A stretch of DNA of 13,008 nucleotides. Origin: JAZNBI01 sp045586995 (lineage in GTDB: Bacteria > Bacillota > Clostridia > Oscillospirales > CAG-272). This document shows, piece by piece, positions 1 through 6,559 of this stretch (the stretch's first letter is position 1; every line of letters begins with the position of its first letter). Location of the stretch: positions 1 to 13,008 of the forward strand of contig JAZNBI010000075.1 of the NCBI GenBank assembly GCA_045586995.1. The letters run 5' to 3'. Below the pieces are notes generated by a model. The model was not told the origin of the DNA and did no database searches. It saw nothing but the letters and a program-made list of their open reading frames with translations. The position numbers were made by a program, and so were the translations under genes.

Positions 1-1
1 T

Positions 2-40
2 TGAACTGCCCCAAATTGTACGGACAGCACAAAAAAGGGT
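2..40. repeat. Left terminal inverted repeat of the IS3 element (IRL)
   Basis: This end pairs with the complement of about 1294-1332. Shared positions include TTG at the tip, AC at 5-6, CC at 11-12, CGGACA at 21-26, and the A-rich run followed by TCCT. The match is imperfect. It lies downstream of orfB, whose TGA stop is at 66-64. The region also contains a weak internal dyad, CTGCCCC at 6-12 against CGGACAG at 21-27, with 5 of 7 positions matching. Confidence 0.65.
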
Positions 41-63
41 CCTAAGGTAGAAAATATTAAAAT

Positions 64-918
64 TCAAGAAACGAACTGGCATCGCTTTTCGAGTGGTGTC
101 AGTTTTGTTTTTAGTTGAATACGTTCGTTGTTGTAGAACTGTATGTATGCACCTATGAGGAGGCGCGCCTCCTCATAGGTGCGGATTTTCGCGCGATAAA
201 TACACTCGGTTTTAAGGATTGAAAAGAAATTTTCAGCCATAGCGTTGTCATATGGGTTCCCACGTCTTGACATTGATGGCGTAATGTGATAAGATTTTGT
301 TAGGCTAAAATACGCGTGCGAAGTGTACTGAAAGCCTTGGTCACTGTGGAGCTGTAACTCTGCGGTGACCTTTTCCTTTCTCTTGGCTGCTCTTATGGTG
401 GAGAGCACGAGATTGATATTTTGCTCGGTACCTGTTTTGTAGGTTACAATGCTATTGTCGTATAGGTCACGGATAACCGAAAGATACAGTACTCCTTGTC
501 CTGTCTTGATGTACGAAATATCTGTTACCCACTTTTGATTTGGACGATCTGCTTGGAAATCTCTGTTGAGCAAGTTGGGATATCTGTGCAGATATTCACC
601 GTAATTACGGTATTTCTTGCGGCGCACGACGGAAAGCAGGTTGTATTTCTGCATTATACGTAGTACCGTCTTGGGATTCTTATGGATTCCTTGCCGTTCA
701 AGCCATATATGCACTCTACGGTAGCCGTAGGTGCTATTACTATGCTCTTGGCACTCTCTGATCTTCTCAGCAAGCGGAAGGTCCCATGCGGGCAAATCCA
801 TTCTTTTGACATAGTCATAGTAGCCACTTCTTGAAACCTCAAAGAACCGGCACATCTTGCTGATTGAGTATTTCTCTTTGTGACGATAGATTGCCATGTA
901 TTTTACGCTTATCCTCAC
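64..918 (-). CDS. IS3-family transposase OrfB, DDE integrase catalytic subunit
   Basis: This is the catalytic part of the transposase (284 aa), expected to act with OrfA, as an OrfAB fusion or complex, to cut and join the IS ends. An IS3-type helix-turn-helix region lies at about 45-95, containing the conserved YGYRRV. The integrase core follows, with D133 (WVTDISY), D193 (HSDQG) and E229 (AMAENFF). There are 35 residues between the second D and the E, the classic DD35E spacing, and LKTE follows the glutamate as usual. The C-terminus (FYNNERIQ to TPLEKR) is the normal family ending, so the protein looks full length. The start is GTG at 918, overlapping the orfA TGA as GTGA, with AAAGGAAG just upstream as a possible ribosome binding site. 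It lies in the -1 frame relative to orfA. A perfect 34-bp palindrome at 149-182 sits within the codons for TYEEARLLIGA. Confidence 0.93.
   Translation of the reverse strand: MRISVKYMAIYRHKEKYSISKMCRFFEVSRSGYYDYVKRMDLPAWDLPLAEKIRECQEHSNSTYGYRRVHIWLERQGIHKNPKTVLRIMQKYNLLSVVRRKKYRNYGEYLHRYPNLLNRDFQADRPNQKWVTDISYIKTGQGVLYLSVIRDLYDNSIVTYKTGTEQNINLVLSTIRAAKRKEKVTAELQLHSDQGFQYTSHAYFSLTKSYHITPSMSRRGNPYDNAMAENFFSILKTECIYRAKIRTYEEARLLIGAYIQFYNNERIQLKTKLTPLEKRCQFVS
149..182. repeat. Perfect 34-bp palindrome with no spacer, inside orfB
   Basis: The left half, 149-165, begins GCACCTATGAGGAGG, and the right half, 166-182, is its exact reverse complement, so 17 of 17 bases pair with no loop. The centre is GGCGCGCC. 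On the coding strand it encodes TYEEARLLIGA near the end of the transposase. The symmetry stops at 148/183. It could form a strong RNA hairpin or a DNA cruciform. No function is established. Confidence 0.9.
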
Positions 919-1250
919 TTCCTTTCTGTGAGCGAGAGAAAATCCCGCATTAGTTCATTTTCCATCTCTAATTGCTTGATTCGTGCATCCTTCCGAGCCA
1001 ACTTGTAGCGCAGATCGGCAAGTTTATCTTCCTCGGTTACAACACTATCCTTTGATGGTCTGCCTTTCTTCTTAATAGCTACTCCTGCAGCTATTTTGTC
1101 TTGGCGACGGTTGTACCTTGTGATAAAATTTTCGTACTGTTTTTTGCTAAATCCAAATTTTTCTTGGATTTCACGACCTGTTTTTCCTTGGGATCTCAGC
1201 TCTAAGATTTCTTTTTCATATTCTTGTATGTGTCGATATCCTCTAGGCAT
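915..1250 (-). CDS. IS3-family transposase OrfA, DNA-binding subunit
   Basis: This is a 111-aa helix-turn-helix protein. In IS3 elements it binds the terminal repeats and is the N-terminal part of the OrfAB transposase. The HTH spans about residues 13-47 (ILELRSQGKTGREIQEKFG). A basic linker, KKKGRPSKD, follows at about 60-68, then a heptad-like leucine segment at about 77-105 that would form the coiled coil used for multimerisation. The start is ATG at 1250, with AGGAGG (complement of 1258-1263) seven bases upstream, an ideal site. That same AGGAGG is one arm of a 13-bp hairpin at 1258-1293. The TGA stop at 917-915 overlaps the GTG of orfB. Confidence 0.92.
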   Translation of the reverse strand: MPRGYRHIQEYEKEILELRSQGKTGREIQEKFGFSKKQYENFITRYNRRQDKIAAGVAIKKKGRPSKDSVVTEEDKLADLRYKLARKDARIKQLEMENELMRDFLSLTERK

Positions 1251-1257
1251 AACAAAA

Positions 1258-1293
1258 CCTCCTATGGTAGTACTTTAATTCTACCATAGGAGG
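1258..1293 (-). promoter_or_regulatory. Hairpin masking the orfA ribosome binding site in read-through RNA
   Basis: CCTCCTATGGTAG at 1258-1270 is perfectly repeated in inverse at 1281-1293, with a 10-nt spacer. On the minus strand the downstream arm contains the AGGAGG of orfA. A transcript entering from the flanking operon would carry both arms and hide the ribosome binding site. The native transcript should start inside the spacer (near 1271) and carry only one arm, leaving the site free. The hairpin is followed by T-rich DNA on both strands (CTCTTTTTTT on plus, TTTTGTT on minus), so it may also act as a terminator. Such protection from outside transcription is known for several IS elements; here it is inferred from structure alone. 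Confidence 0.75.
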
Positions 1294-1306
1294 CTCTTTT
1301 TTTCAA
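1278..1306 (-). promoter_or_regulatory. Promoter of the IS orfA-orfB unit
   Basis: On the minus strand, -35 TTGAAA (complement of 1301-1306) and -10 TAGAAT (complement of 1278-1283) are separated by exactly 17 bases. The predicted start lies near 1271, within the spacer of the 1258-1293 hairpin. The orfA ATG is about 20 nt further downstream. Confidence 0.7.
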
Positions 1307-1332
1307 TTGTCCGTTTTTTACGGACTTGTGCA
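1294..1332. repeat. Right terminal inverted repeat of the IS3 element (IRR)
   Basis: This is the transposase-promoter end of the element. It contains a perfect 6-bp dyad, GTCCGT at 1309-1314 and ACGGAC at 1320-1325, separated by five T. The inner copy of CGGACA lies at the same distance from the tip as in the left end. The -35 box of orfA (1301-1306) falls inside this repeat, so transposase bound at the end could also repress its own promoter. That last point is inference. Confidence 0.65.
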
Positions 1333-1352
1333 AATAATACGATGCTCTTTTT

Positions 1353-2003
1353 TTATTTTGAAAGTATGTCGAAAAGCTCTGTAACCGAAGCAACAATAAA
1401 ATCCGCGTGCGCATCGGATAGCTCTTTTAAATCGCCGTAACCATATAACACACCCACCGATGCAAGCGCGTTTTTCTTAGCTCCTAAAATATCGTGGTGT
1501 CGGTCACCGACCATGACTGAAGTGTTAATATTTGAAATTTCATTTCGGCTAAGTGTTAACGCTATTATATCATCCTTGTTTACAAGGCGTTCATCGAGCG
1601 TACTTCCGCATATATCTTCAAAATGTTGAGAAATCCCAAAATGCTCAATAATTTGACGGGCATACGGCTCGGGCTTTGAGGTTGCCACAAAAAGCTTTTT
1701 GCCCATACCGCAAAGCGTTTGAAGCATCTCGGGAATTCCGATATAAAGCTTGTTTTCGAACATGCCGTAAGGTACAAAATATTCGCGGTAATATCCGAGC
1801 GCGCTCCGCGCGTCTTTTTCCGACAGTCCGCAAAATTCCACGAAGGCGGGAATAAGCGGCGGACCGATAAATTTATTAAGTGATTTTTTATCTTCCGTAA
1901 AAATACCGAATTTTTCGAGCGCGTAAGCTATGGAATTTGTAATACCCTCGGCGGGGTCGGTGAGAGTGCCGTCAAGGTCAAAAAGAATATTATCAAATGA
2001 CAT
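1353..2003 (-). CDS. HAD-superfamily phosphatase, phosphoglycolate phosphatase-like
   Basis: This is a 216-aa haloacid dehalogenase subfamily IA hydrolase, which removes phosphate from a small phosphorylated metabolite through an aspartyl-phosphate intermediate in the cytoplasm. Motif I is FDLDGTLTD, with nucleophile D9 and general acid D11. The helical cap spans about 15-85, with the IGPPL loop at 47-51. Motif II is the T108/S109 region (ATSKP), with K110 just after it as the likely motif III lysine. Motif IV is GDRHHD, with D167 and D171 as Mg2+ ligands. All catalytic residues are present. The family resembles Gph and 5'-nucleotidase-type enzymes, but the substrate cannot be told from sequence. 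The start is ATG at 2003, with AAAGGA seven bases upstream. It lies 15 bp after mnmA and ends the trmL-mnmA operon, only 20 bp before the IS element. No terminator is seen between its stop and the IS. Confidence 0.9.
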   Translation of the reverse strand: MSFDNILFDLDGTLTDPAEGITNSIAYALEKFGIFTEDKKSLNKFIGPPLIPAFVEFCGLSEKDARSALGYYREYFVPYGMFENKLYIGIPEMLQTLCGMGKKLFVATSKPEPYARQIIEHFGISQHFEDICGSTLDERLVNKDDIIALTLSRNEISNINTSVMVGDRHHDILGAKKNALASVGVLYGYGDLKELSDAHADFIVASVTELFDILSK

Positions 2004-2018
2004 TGCAAGGTCCTTTCA

Positions 2019-3101
2019 TTAATCGATAATTCCGCCGCCTATAACAACATCTCCGTCATAGAACACGACAGACTGCCCGGAGGCGATAGCTCTTTGCGGC
2101 TCATCAAACTCGACGTAGCACGTGTCTTTTGAGGTTTGAACAACTGTGGCGGGACGCGCATTTTGATTATAACGGATTTTGGCTTCTACGCGCATTGAAA
2201 CGTCTATTTTTTTACATGCAATAAGGTTAATCGAATGTGCAGTAAGTGTTTTCTTAAACAAAGAATCGTTTTCTGTCAGCGTAACGGTGTTGTTTTTTAT
2301 GTTTTTTTCGCAGACGAACATTGGTTTTCCGAGCGCAATACCAAGCCCTTTGCGCTGACCTATAGTATATCTTATAATGCCGTTGTGACGACCGAGAACC
2401 GTTCCGTCGGGACTTATAAAGTTTCCTGCAGGGAAGGTGTGACCTGTGTATCTTTCTATAAACGAGGCATAGTCCCCGTCGGGTATAAAGCAAATATCCT
2501 GACTTTCGGTCTTTTCGGAATTTGCAAGCCCGATTTCGCGGGCAATTTCACGCACCTCGGATTTTTTTAATTTGCCGAGAGGAAATTTAATTCGCGAAAG
2601 CTTGTCTTGTGTAAGAGAGTAGAGAACATAGCTTTGATCTTTTGACAAATCATAGCTTCTTTTTAAAAGGAATCTTCCCGACGGAGATTTTTCGACAATA
2701 GCATAGTGTCCTGTCGCAAAAACATCATAGTCCTTATAGTCGGAATGATTCATAAGGCCGTCAAATTTAAGACATCTGTTACATTCGATGCAGGGATTTG
2801 GAGTTTTTCCGTCAATATAGGATTTTACAAAATGTTCAACCACGTCGTTTTTGAATTCTTCGGAAAGGTCAACAACGTCGTGCGGTACGCAAAGCGCGTC
2901 ACAAACCCTCTTTGCATCGGCAATATCTGAATCCGAGCCAACCTTTTTGCCGGAGGCGCCGATGACATATTCGCTGTCACAAAGCCGCATGGTTACAGCG
3001 CGGGTATCAAAGCCCTCGGATTTTATTATGTATACGGATACCGAGCTGTCAATGCCCCCGCTGACCGCAACTACGGCACTTTTTTTGCTGTTCATAAGCA
3101 T
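2019..3101 (-). CDS. mnmA: tRNA-uridine 2-sulfurtransferase MnmA
   Basis: MnmA adenylates U34 of tRNAs for Lys, Glu and Gln and replaces its 2-oxygen with sulfur, giving s2U34. Using the start at 3101 the protein is 360 aa, the normal family length. The PP-loop SGGIDSS is at 14-20, FATGHYA is at 128-134, the tRNA-binding middle contains SKDQSYVL, and the catalytic SQDICFIPDGDY carries C204. The other active-site cysteine region is NPCIECNRC, with C104, C107 and C110. The frame stays open to 3200, but that would overlap trmL by 80 bp with residues unlike MnmA. AAAGG precedes ATG 3101 by a short spacing and ATG 3095 by about 10 nt, so either may be the start. It follows trmL by 19 bp and precedes the HAD gene by 15 bp. 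No cysteine desulfurase gene, a frequent partner, is next to it. Confidence 0.96.
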   Translation of the reverse strand: MLMNSKKSAVVAVSGGIDSSVSVYIIKSEGFDTRAVTMRLCDSEYVIGASGKKVGSDSDIADAKRVCDALCVPHDVVDLSEEFKNDVVEHFVKSYIDGKTPNPCIECNRCLKFDGLMNHSDYKDYDVFATGHYAIVEKSPSGRFLLKRSYDLSKDQSYVLYSLTQDKLSRIKFPLGKLKKSEVREIAREIGLANSEKTESQDICFIPDGDYASFIERYTGHTFPAGNFISPDGTVLGRHNGIIRYTIGQRKGLGIALGKPMFVCEKNIKNNTVTLTENDSLFKKTLTAHSINLIACKKIDVSMRVEAKIRYNQNARPATVVQTSKDTCYVEFDEPQRAIASGQSVVFYDGDVVIGGGIID

Positions 3102-3120
3102 GCTACCTTTCGATTTTTCA

Positions 3121-3618
3121 TTACCACTCAAAGCGAGTGAGATTTCCTGTTTCCGAAAGCCCCGAAAAATCGCGTTGCCTGAAGATTTCGTATACAGCAA
3201 TAGCGACCGAATTTGAAAGATTCAGACTTCTCAAGGTTTCGCGCATCGGTATTCTGACACAGTTGTCGGGATTTCGGTAAAGAAGCTCTTCGGGCAAACC
3301 GCTCGTTTCTTTGCCAAACATAATAAATACTTTTTCAGGGTATTTTATACCGGAATAGCATTTTTTTGCTTTTGTTGTGAAGTAATATACGTTTGAATTT
3401 GGATTTTTTGAAAAAAAGTCGTCGAGATTTTCGTAATATGTAATGTCAAGCTTATCCCAATAATCAAGCCCTGCGCGCTTTAACTTTTTATCATCAATTT
3501 CGAATGCCATTGGCTTTATAATGTGAAGCGAAGCTCCCGTGGCGGCGCAGGTCCTTGCAATATTTCCGGTGTTTTGAGGTATTTGAGGTTCGTGAAGTAC
3601 AATATTTATGTTGCTCAT
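3121..3618 (-). CDS. trmL: tRNA (cytidine/uridine-34-2'-O)-methyltransferase TrmL
   Basis: This is a 165-aa SPOUT-class methyltransferase of the TrmL (YibK/CspR) group, which methylates the 2'-hydroxyl of wobble nucleotide 34, in known cases on tRNA-Leu, using S-adenosylmethionine. The N-terminus VLHEPQIPQNTGNIARTC is the family signature. The trefoil-knot motifs FGKETSGLP and IPMRETLRSLNLSNSVAI form the cofactor pocket and dimer interface. The length matches a minimal SPOUT enzyme without extra domains. The start is ATG at 3618, with a modest GAAAAGAG site upstream. It is the first gene of the operon, behind a near-consensus promoter at 3651-3679, and diverges from secA. The old name CspR (cold shock) should not be taken as function. 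Confidence 0.95.
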   Translation of the reverse strand: MSNINIVLHEPQIPQNTGNIARTCAATGASLHIIKPMAFEIDDKKLKRAGLDYWDKLDITYYENLDDFFSKNPNSNVYYFTTKAKKCYSGIKYPEKVFIMFGKETSGLPEELLYRNPDNCVRIPMRETLRSLNLSNSVAIAVYEIFRQRDFSGLSETGNLTRFEW

Positions 3619-3650
3619 TTAAATACTCTTTTCAAAGTTATTATGCTAAT

Positions 3651-3679
3651 ATTATAATATATATTTTGTGCTGCTTCAA
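3651..3679 (-). promoter_or_regulatory. Promoter of the trmL-mnmA-HAD operon
   Basis: On the minus strand, -35 TTGAAG (complement of 3674-3679) and -10 TATAAT (complement of 3651-3656) are separated by 17 bases. This is a near-consensus sigma-A type promoter. It lies in the 171-bp region shared with the divergent secA gene and leaves a leader of about 25 nt before the trmL ATG. Confidence 0.75.
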
Positions 3680-3741
3680 GTAATTTTGAAAATATTCAAT
3701 AAAATTTACAAAAAGTCCGTGCTTTTTTGCTCAAAATGTAG

Positions 3742-3747
3742 TATAAT
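3742..3747 (+). promoter_or_regulatory. -10 box for secA
   Basis: TATAAT lies 43 nt before the secA GTG, on the plus strand. No good -35 box is found at 16-18 bp spacing; the bases there read GTGCTT or similar. The promoter may therefore be weak or need an activator. It is the only consensus -10 between the divergent trmL promoter and secA. Confidence 0.5.
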
Positions 3748-3789
3748 CAATTATGTATATTTTTTTAAAATGGAAAGGTATTTTAAAAA

Positions 3790-6558
3790 GTGGGATTGAT
3801 AAATAAAATTTTCGGAACATACAGCCAACATCAGTTGAAAAAAATAATGCGTACTGTTAATGAAATAGAGGAACTTGCCCCCAAATATGCTGCAATGTCA
3901 AATGCAGAGCTTGTGGCAGTGACCGATGTATTAAAGGAGCGTTATAAGCAAGGCGAAACGCTTTCGGATATTTTGCCGGATGCATTTGCACTTGTTCGAG
4001 AAGCGGATGACAGAGTTCTCGGAAAGCGTCCGTTCAGAGTGCAGCTTATGGGCGGTATAATATTGCATCAAGGCAGAATTGCCGAGATGAAAACAGGCGA
4101 AGGAAAAACATTGGTTGCTACTATGCCTGCATATCTTAATGCACTCGCGGGAAACGGTGTTCACATTGTAACGGTAAACGACTATCTTGCTCGATACGGC
4201 GCGGATGAGATGGGACGGGTTTATGAATTTTTGGGCTTGACTACGGGAATTATCGTTCACGGTCAGACCTCGGCTGAAAAACGCGCAGCGTACGCAGCAG
4301 ATATCACTTACGGTACAAATAATGAATTTGGATTCGACTATCTCAGAGATAATATGGCACTTTACAAGAAGGATATGGTACAAGGAGGTCACGCGTTTGC
4401 AATAGTTGACGAGGTGGACTCTATCCTTATCGACGAAGCGCGTACACCGCTTATCATTTCGGGTGCAGGTGAAAAATCGACAGATATGTATGACAAAGCA
4501 AACGACCTTGTACGTCGTATGCGTAAGTTTACAATAAAAGAAATGGATTCAAAGCAAGAGCTTGATGATATTAATGCAGACTATATCGTTGACGAAAAAG
4601 CGAATAATGCCACTATTACTCCCAAAGGGGCGAAAAAAGCAGAGGAGTTTTTCGGGATAGAAAATCTTTCGGATGCGGAAAATTCCACTATCGCACATCA
4701 CGTTAACCAAGCTATAAAGGCATACGGGATCATGCATCGTGACGTGGACTACGTTGTTAATGAAAACGGCGTTGTTATCGTCGATTCGTTTACGGGACGT
4801 CTTATGCCGGGCAGACGCTATTCAAACGGCTTGCATCAAGCTATTGAGGCAAAGGAAAACGTAAAAATAGAAAAAGAAAACAGAACGCTTGCAACCATTA
4901 CGTTTCAAAATTATTTCAGAATGTATAAAAAGCTTTCGGGTATGACCGGAACAGCCCTTACGGAAGAAACGGAATTCAGAGAAATATACGGACTTGACGT
5001 CGTGGAAATTCCCACAAATATGCCGATGATAAGAAAAGACCACTCGGATGTAGTTTATAAAACGGTAAACGGAAAATACGACGCAGTGGTTAAGCAGGTA
5101 ATCGAATGTCACAAAAAAGGACAGCCGGTGTTGGTGGGAACGGTTTCTATCGATAAATCCGAAGAGCTTTCGAGAAGATTAAAGCGTAATGGAATTGCGC
5201 ATACCGTTCTTAACGCCAAATACCACGAAAAAGAAGCGGAGATAGTTGCTCAAGCGGGAAAATACGGCGCCGTTACGATTTCAACAAATATGGCGGGCAG
5301 AGGAACGGACATTATGCTGGGCGGAAATCCCGAGTATATGGCTAAAAACGAGATGCGCAAAATGGGTATTGAGGAAGAATTAATAGCCAGCGCAACAGGC
5401 ACGAAAGAAATTGATGACGATAAAATTAAGGAGGCCAGAGCGCTTTATTCCGAGCTTTATGAAAGGTTTAAGAAGGAAATTGAGCCGGAAGCCGAAAAGG
5501 TTAAAGAGGCGGGTGGCTTGTTTATAATAGGCACAGAGCGACACGAAAGCAGACGAATTGACAATCAGCTTCGCGGACGTTCGGGAAGACAGGGCGATAA
5601 GGGTGAATCAAGATTTTATCTTTCGCTTGAGGATGATCTTATGCGACTTTTCGGAAGCGAAAGAATTCTTGGTATAGTAAATTCGTTGGGACTTGATGAG
5701 GAAACTCCGATCGATGCAAGAATTTTGACAAATTCTATCGAAAGCGCTCAAAAGAGAATAGAGGATTCCAACTTTAAGCGCCGTAAAAACGTGCTTTCGT
5801 ATGATGACGTTATGAATCAGCAAAGGACTATTATTTATAAGCAGCGGCAAGAGGTTCTTGACGGCGAAAATCTTTCTTCAACGGTACAGGCGATGATTCG
5901 AAATACTATTGAAGGTACTGTCGCTGCAAATACGATGTCGGAAAGCAACAGCGATTGGCGCATCGACGAAATTCGCAAAAAATATCTCGGTTGGCTTTGT
6001 ACACAAGAAGATCTGCGCTTTAGCGAAGACGATATGAAGGATTTGAAGCCGAATGATATTTCAGAGCTTTTGATAGACCGAGCAATGAATATTTACCGTG
6101 AAAAAGAAAGAGTGTTCGGAGAAGAAAACTTCAGAGAGCTTGAAAGAGCCGTTATACTCCGTCAGGTTGACCAAAATTGGATGGAGCATATAGATGCCAT
6201 GGACGACCTTAAGGGAAGTGTCGGACTTCAAGCATACGCGCAGAGGGATCCTGTCACGGAATATAGAATAACTGGAGCGGATATGTTTGACGCAATGGTT
6301 GACGAAATAAAAGAAAATACCGTCAGAACGTTACTTTCCATCAATCCGCAAAACGTGATAATCAAACGTACGGCTGTTGCCAAAGCAACCTCCGAGGGCT
6401 TTGAAGGGGCTAAGAAGCCAAGAGCGTCGGTATCAAAATCGGCGGGCACTACCATACAAAAGGGAGAGAAGATAGGCAGAAATGAGCTTTGCCCTTGCGG
6501 AAGCGGGAAAAAATATAAAAAATGCTGCGGACGTAATTCGGGCATAAACGAGGATTGA
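3790..6558 (+). CDS. secA: Preprotein translocase ATPase SecA
   Basis: SecA is the motor that pushes unfolded preproteins through the SecYEG channel at the cytoplasmic membrane using ATP. The protein is 922 aa and complete. Walker A is MKTGEGKT at 100-107. Walker B is DEVDS at 207-211, followed by the signature LIDEARTPLIISG. The preprotein-crosslinking domain spans roughly 225-370. MTGTA is at about 385-389, ISTNMAGRGTDI at about 497-508, and motif VI QLRGRSGRQGD at 593-603. The region from about 513 to 575 is longer than in E. coli and highly charged. The C-terminal tail, IGRNELCPCGSGKKYKKCCG, holds C901, C903, C912 and C913, the zinc-binding element that contacts SecB or ribosomes in other bacteria. 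The start is GTG at 3790, with GGAAAGG about 11 nt upstream. One base separates its stop from the next gene. Confidence 0.98.
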   Translation: MGLINKIFGTYSQHQLKKIMRTVNEIEELAPKYAAMSNAELVAVTDVLKERYKQGETLSDILPDAFALVREADDRVLGKRPFRVQLMGGIILHQGRIAEMKTGEGKTLVATMPAYLNALAGNGVHIVTVNDYLARYGADEMGRVYEFLGLTTGIIVHGQTSAEKRAAYAADITYGTNNEFGFDYLRDNMALYKKDMVQGGHAFAIVDEVDSILIDEARTPLIISGAGEKSTDMYDKANDLVRRMRKFTIKEMDSKQELDDINADYIVDEKANNATITPKGAKKAEEFFGIENLSDAENSTIAHHVNQAIKAYGIMHRDVDYVVNENGVVIVDSFTGRLMPGRRYSNGLHQAIEAKENVKIEKENRTLATITFQNYFRMYKKLSGMTGTALTEETEFREIYGLDVVEIPTNMPMIRKDHSDVVYKTVNGKYDAVVKQVIECHKKGQPVLVGTVSIDKSEELSRRLKRNGIAHTVLNAKYHEKEAEIVAQAGKYGAVTISTNMAGRGTDIMLGGNPEYMAKNEMRKMGIEEELIASATGTKEIDDDKIKEARALYSELYERFKKEIEPEAEKVKEAGGLFIIGTERHESRRIDNQLRGRSGRQGDKGESRFYLSLEDDLMRLFGSERILGIVNSLGLDEETPIDARILTNSIESAQKRIEDSNFKRRKNVLSYDDVMNQQRTIIYKQRQEVLDGENLSSTVQAMIRNTIEGTVAANTMSESNSDWRIDEIRKKYLGWLCTQEDLRFSEDDMKDLKPNDISELLIDRAMNIYREKERVFGEENFRELERAVILRQVDQNWMEHIDAMDDLKGSVGLQAYAQRDPVTEYRITGADMFDAMVDEIKENTVRTLLSINPQNVIIKRTAVAKATSEGFEGAKKPRASVSKSAGTTIQKGEKIGRNELCPCGSGKKYKKCCGRNSGINED

Positions 6559-6559
6559 T

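Larger units (their letters stand above)
2..1332 (-). mobile_element. IS3-family insertion sequence, apparently complete
   Basis: The element holds two overlapping minus-strand genes, orfA (HTH) and orfB (DDE integrase), which is the usual IS3-family layout. The proposed ends are TG at 2 and CA at 1332. Read inward from 1 and from the complement of 1333, both ends start TTG, have CGGACA exactly 20 nt further in, then an A-rich run and a CCT(A/C) stretch, so they align as imperfect inverted repeats. Its length of 1331 bp fits the family. Base 1 is T and the right flank reads AAT at 1333-1335, which is compatible with a 3-bp target duplication, but the left flank lies outside the window. Both ORFs are intact and the promoter is recognisable, so the copy may be active. 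The ends were assigned by eye and could be off by a few bases. Confidence 0.8.

Noticed and set aside
3102..3200. N-terminal extension of mnmA to 3200.
   Set aside because: It overlaps trmL by 80 bp in another frame and does not resemble MnmA; the AAAGG site lies just before 3101.
2235..3216. Plus-strand open frames opposite mnmA and trmL, and similar antisense frames opposite secA and pcrA.
   Set aside because: They lie within conserved genes on the other strand, lack ribosome binding sites and show no domain features.
5329..5515. Charged extra segment of SecA (about 513-575) as an unusual domain.
   Set aside because: Inserts of this size at this place are common among SecA proteins outside the Enterobacteria.
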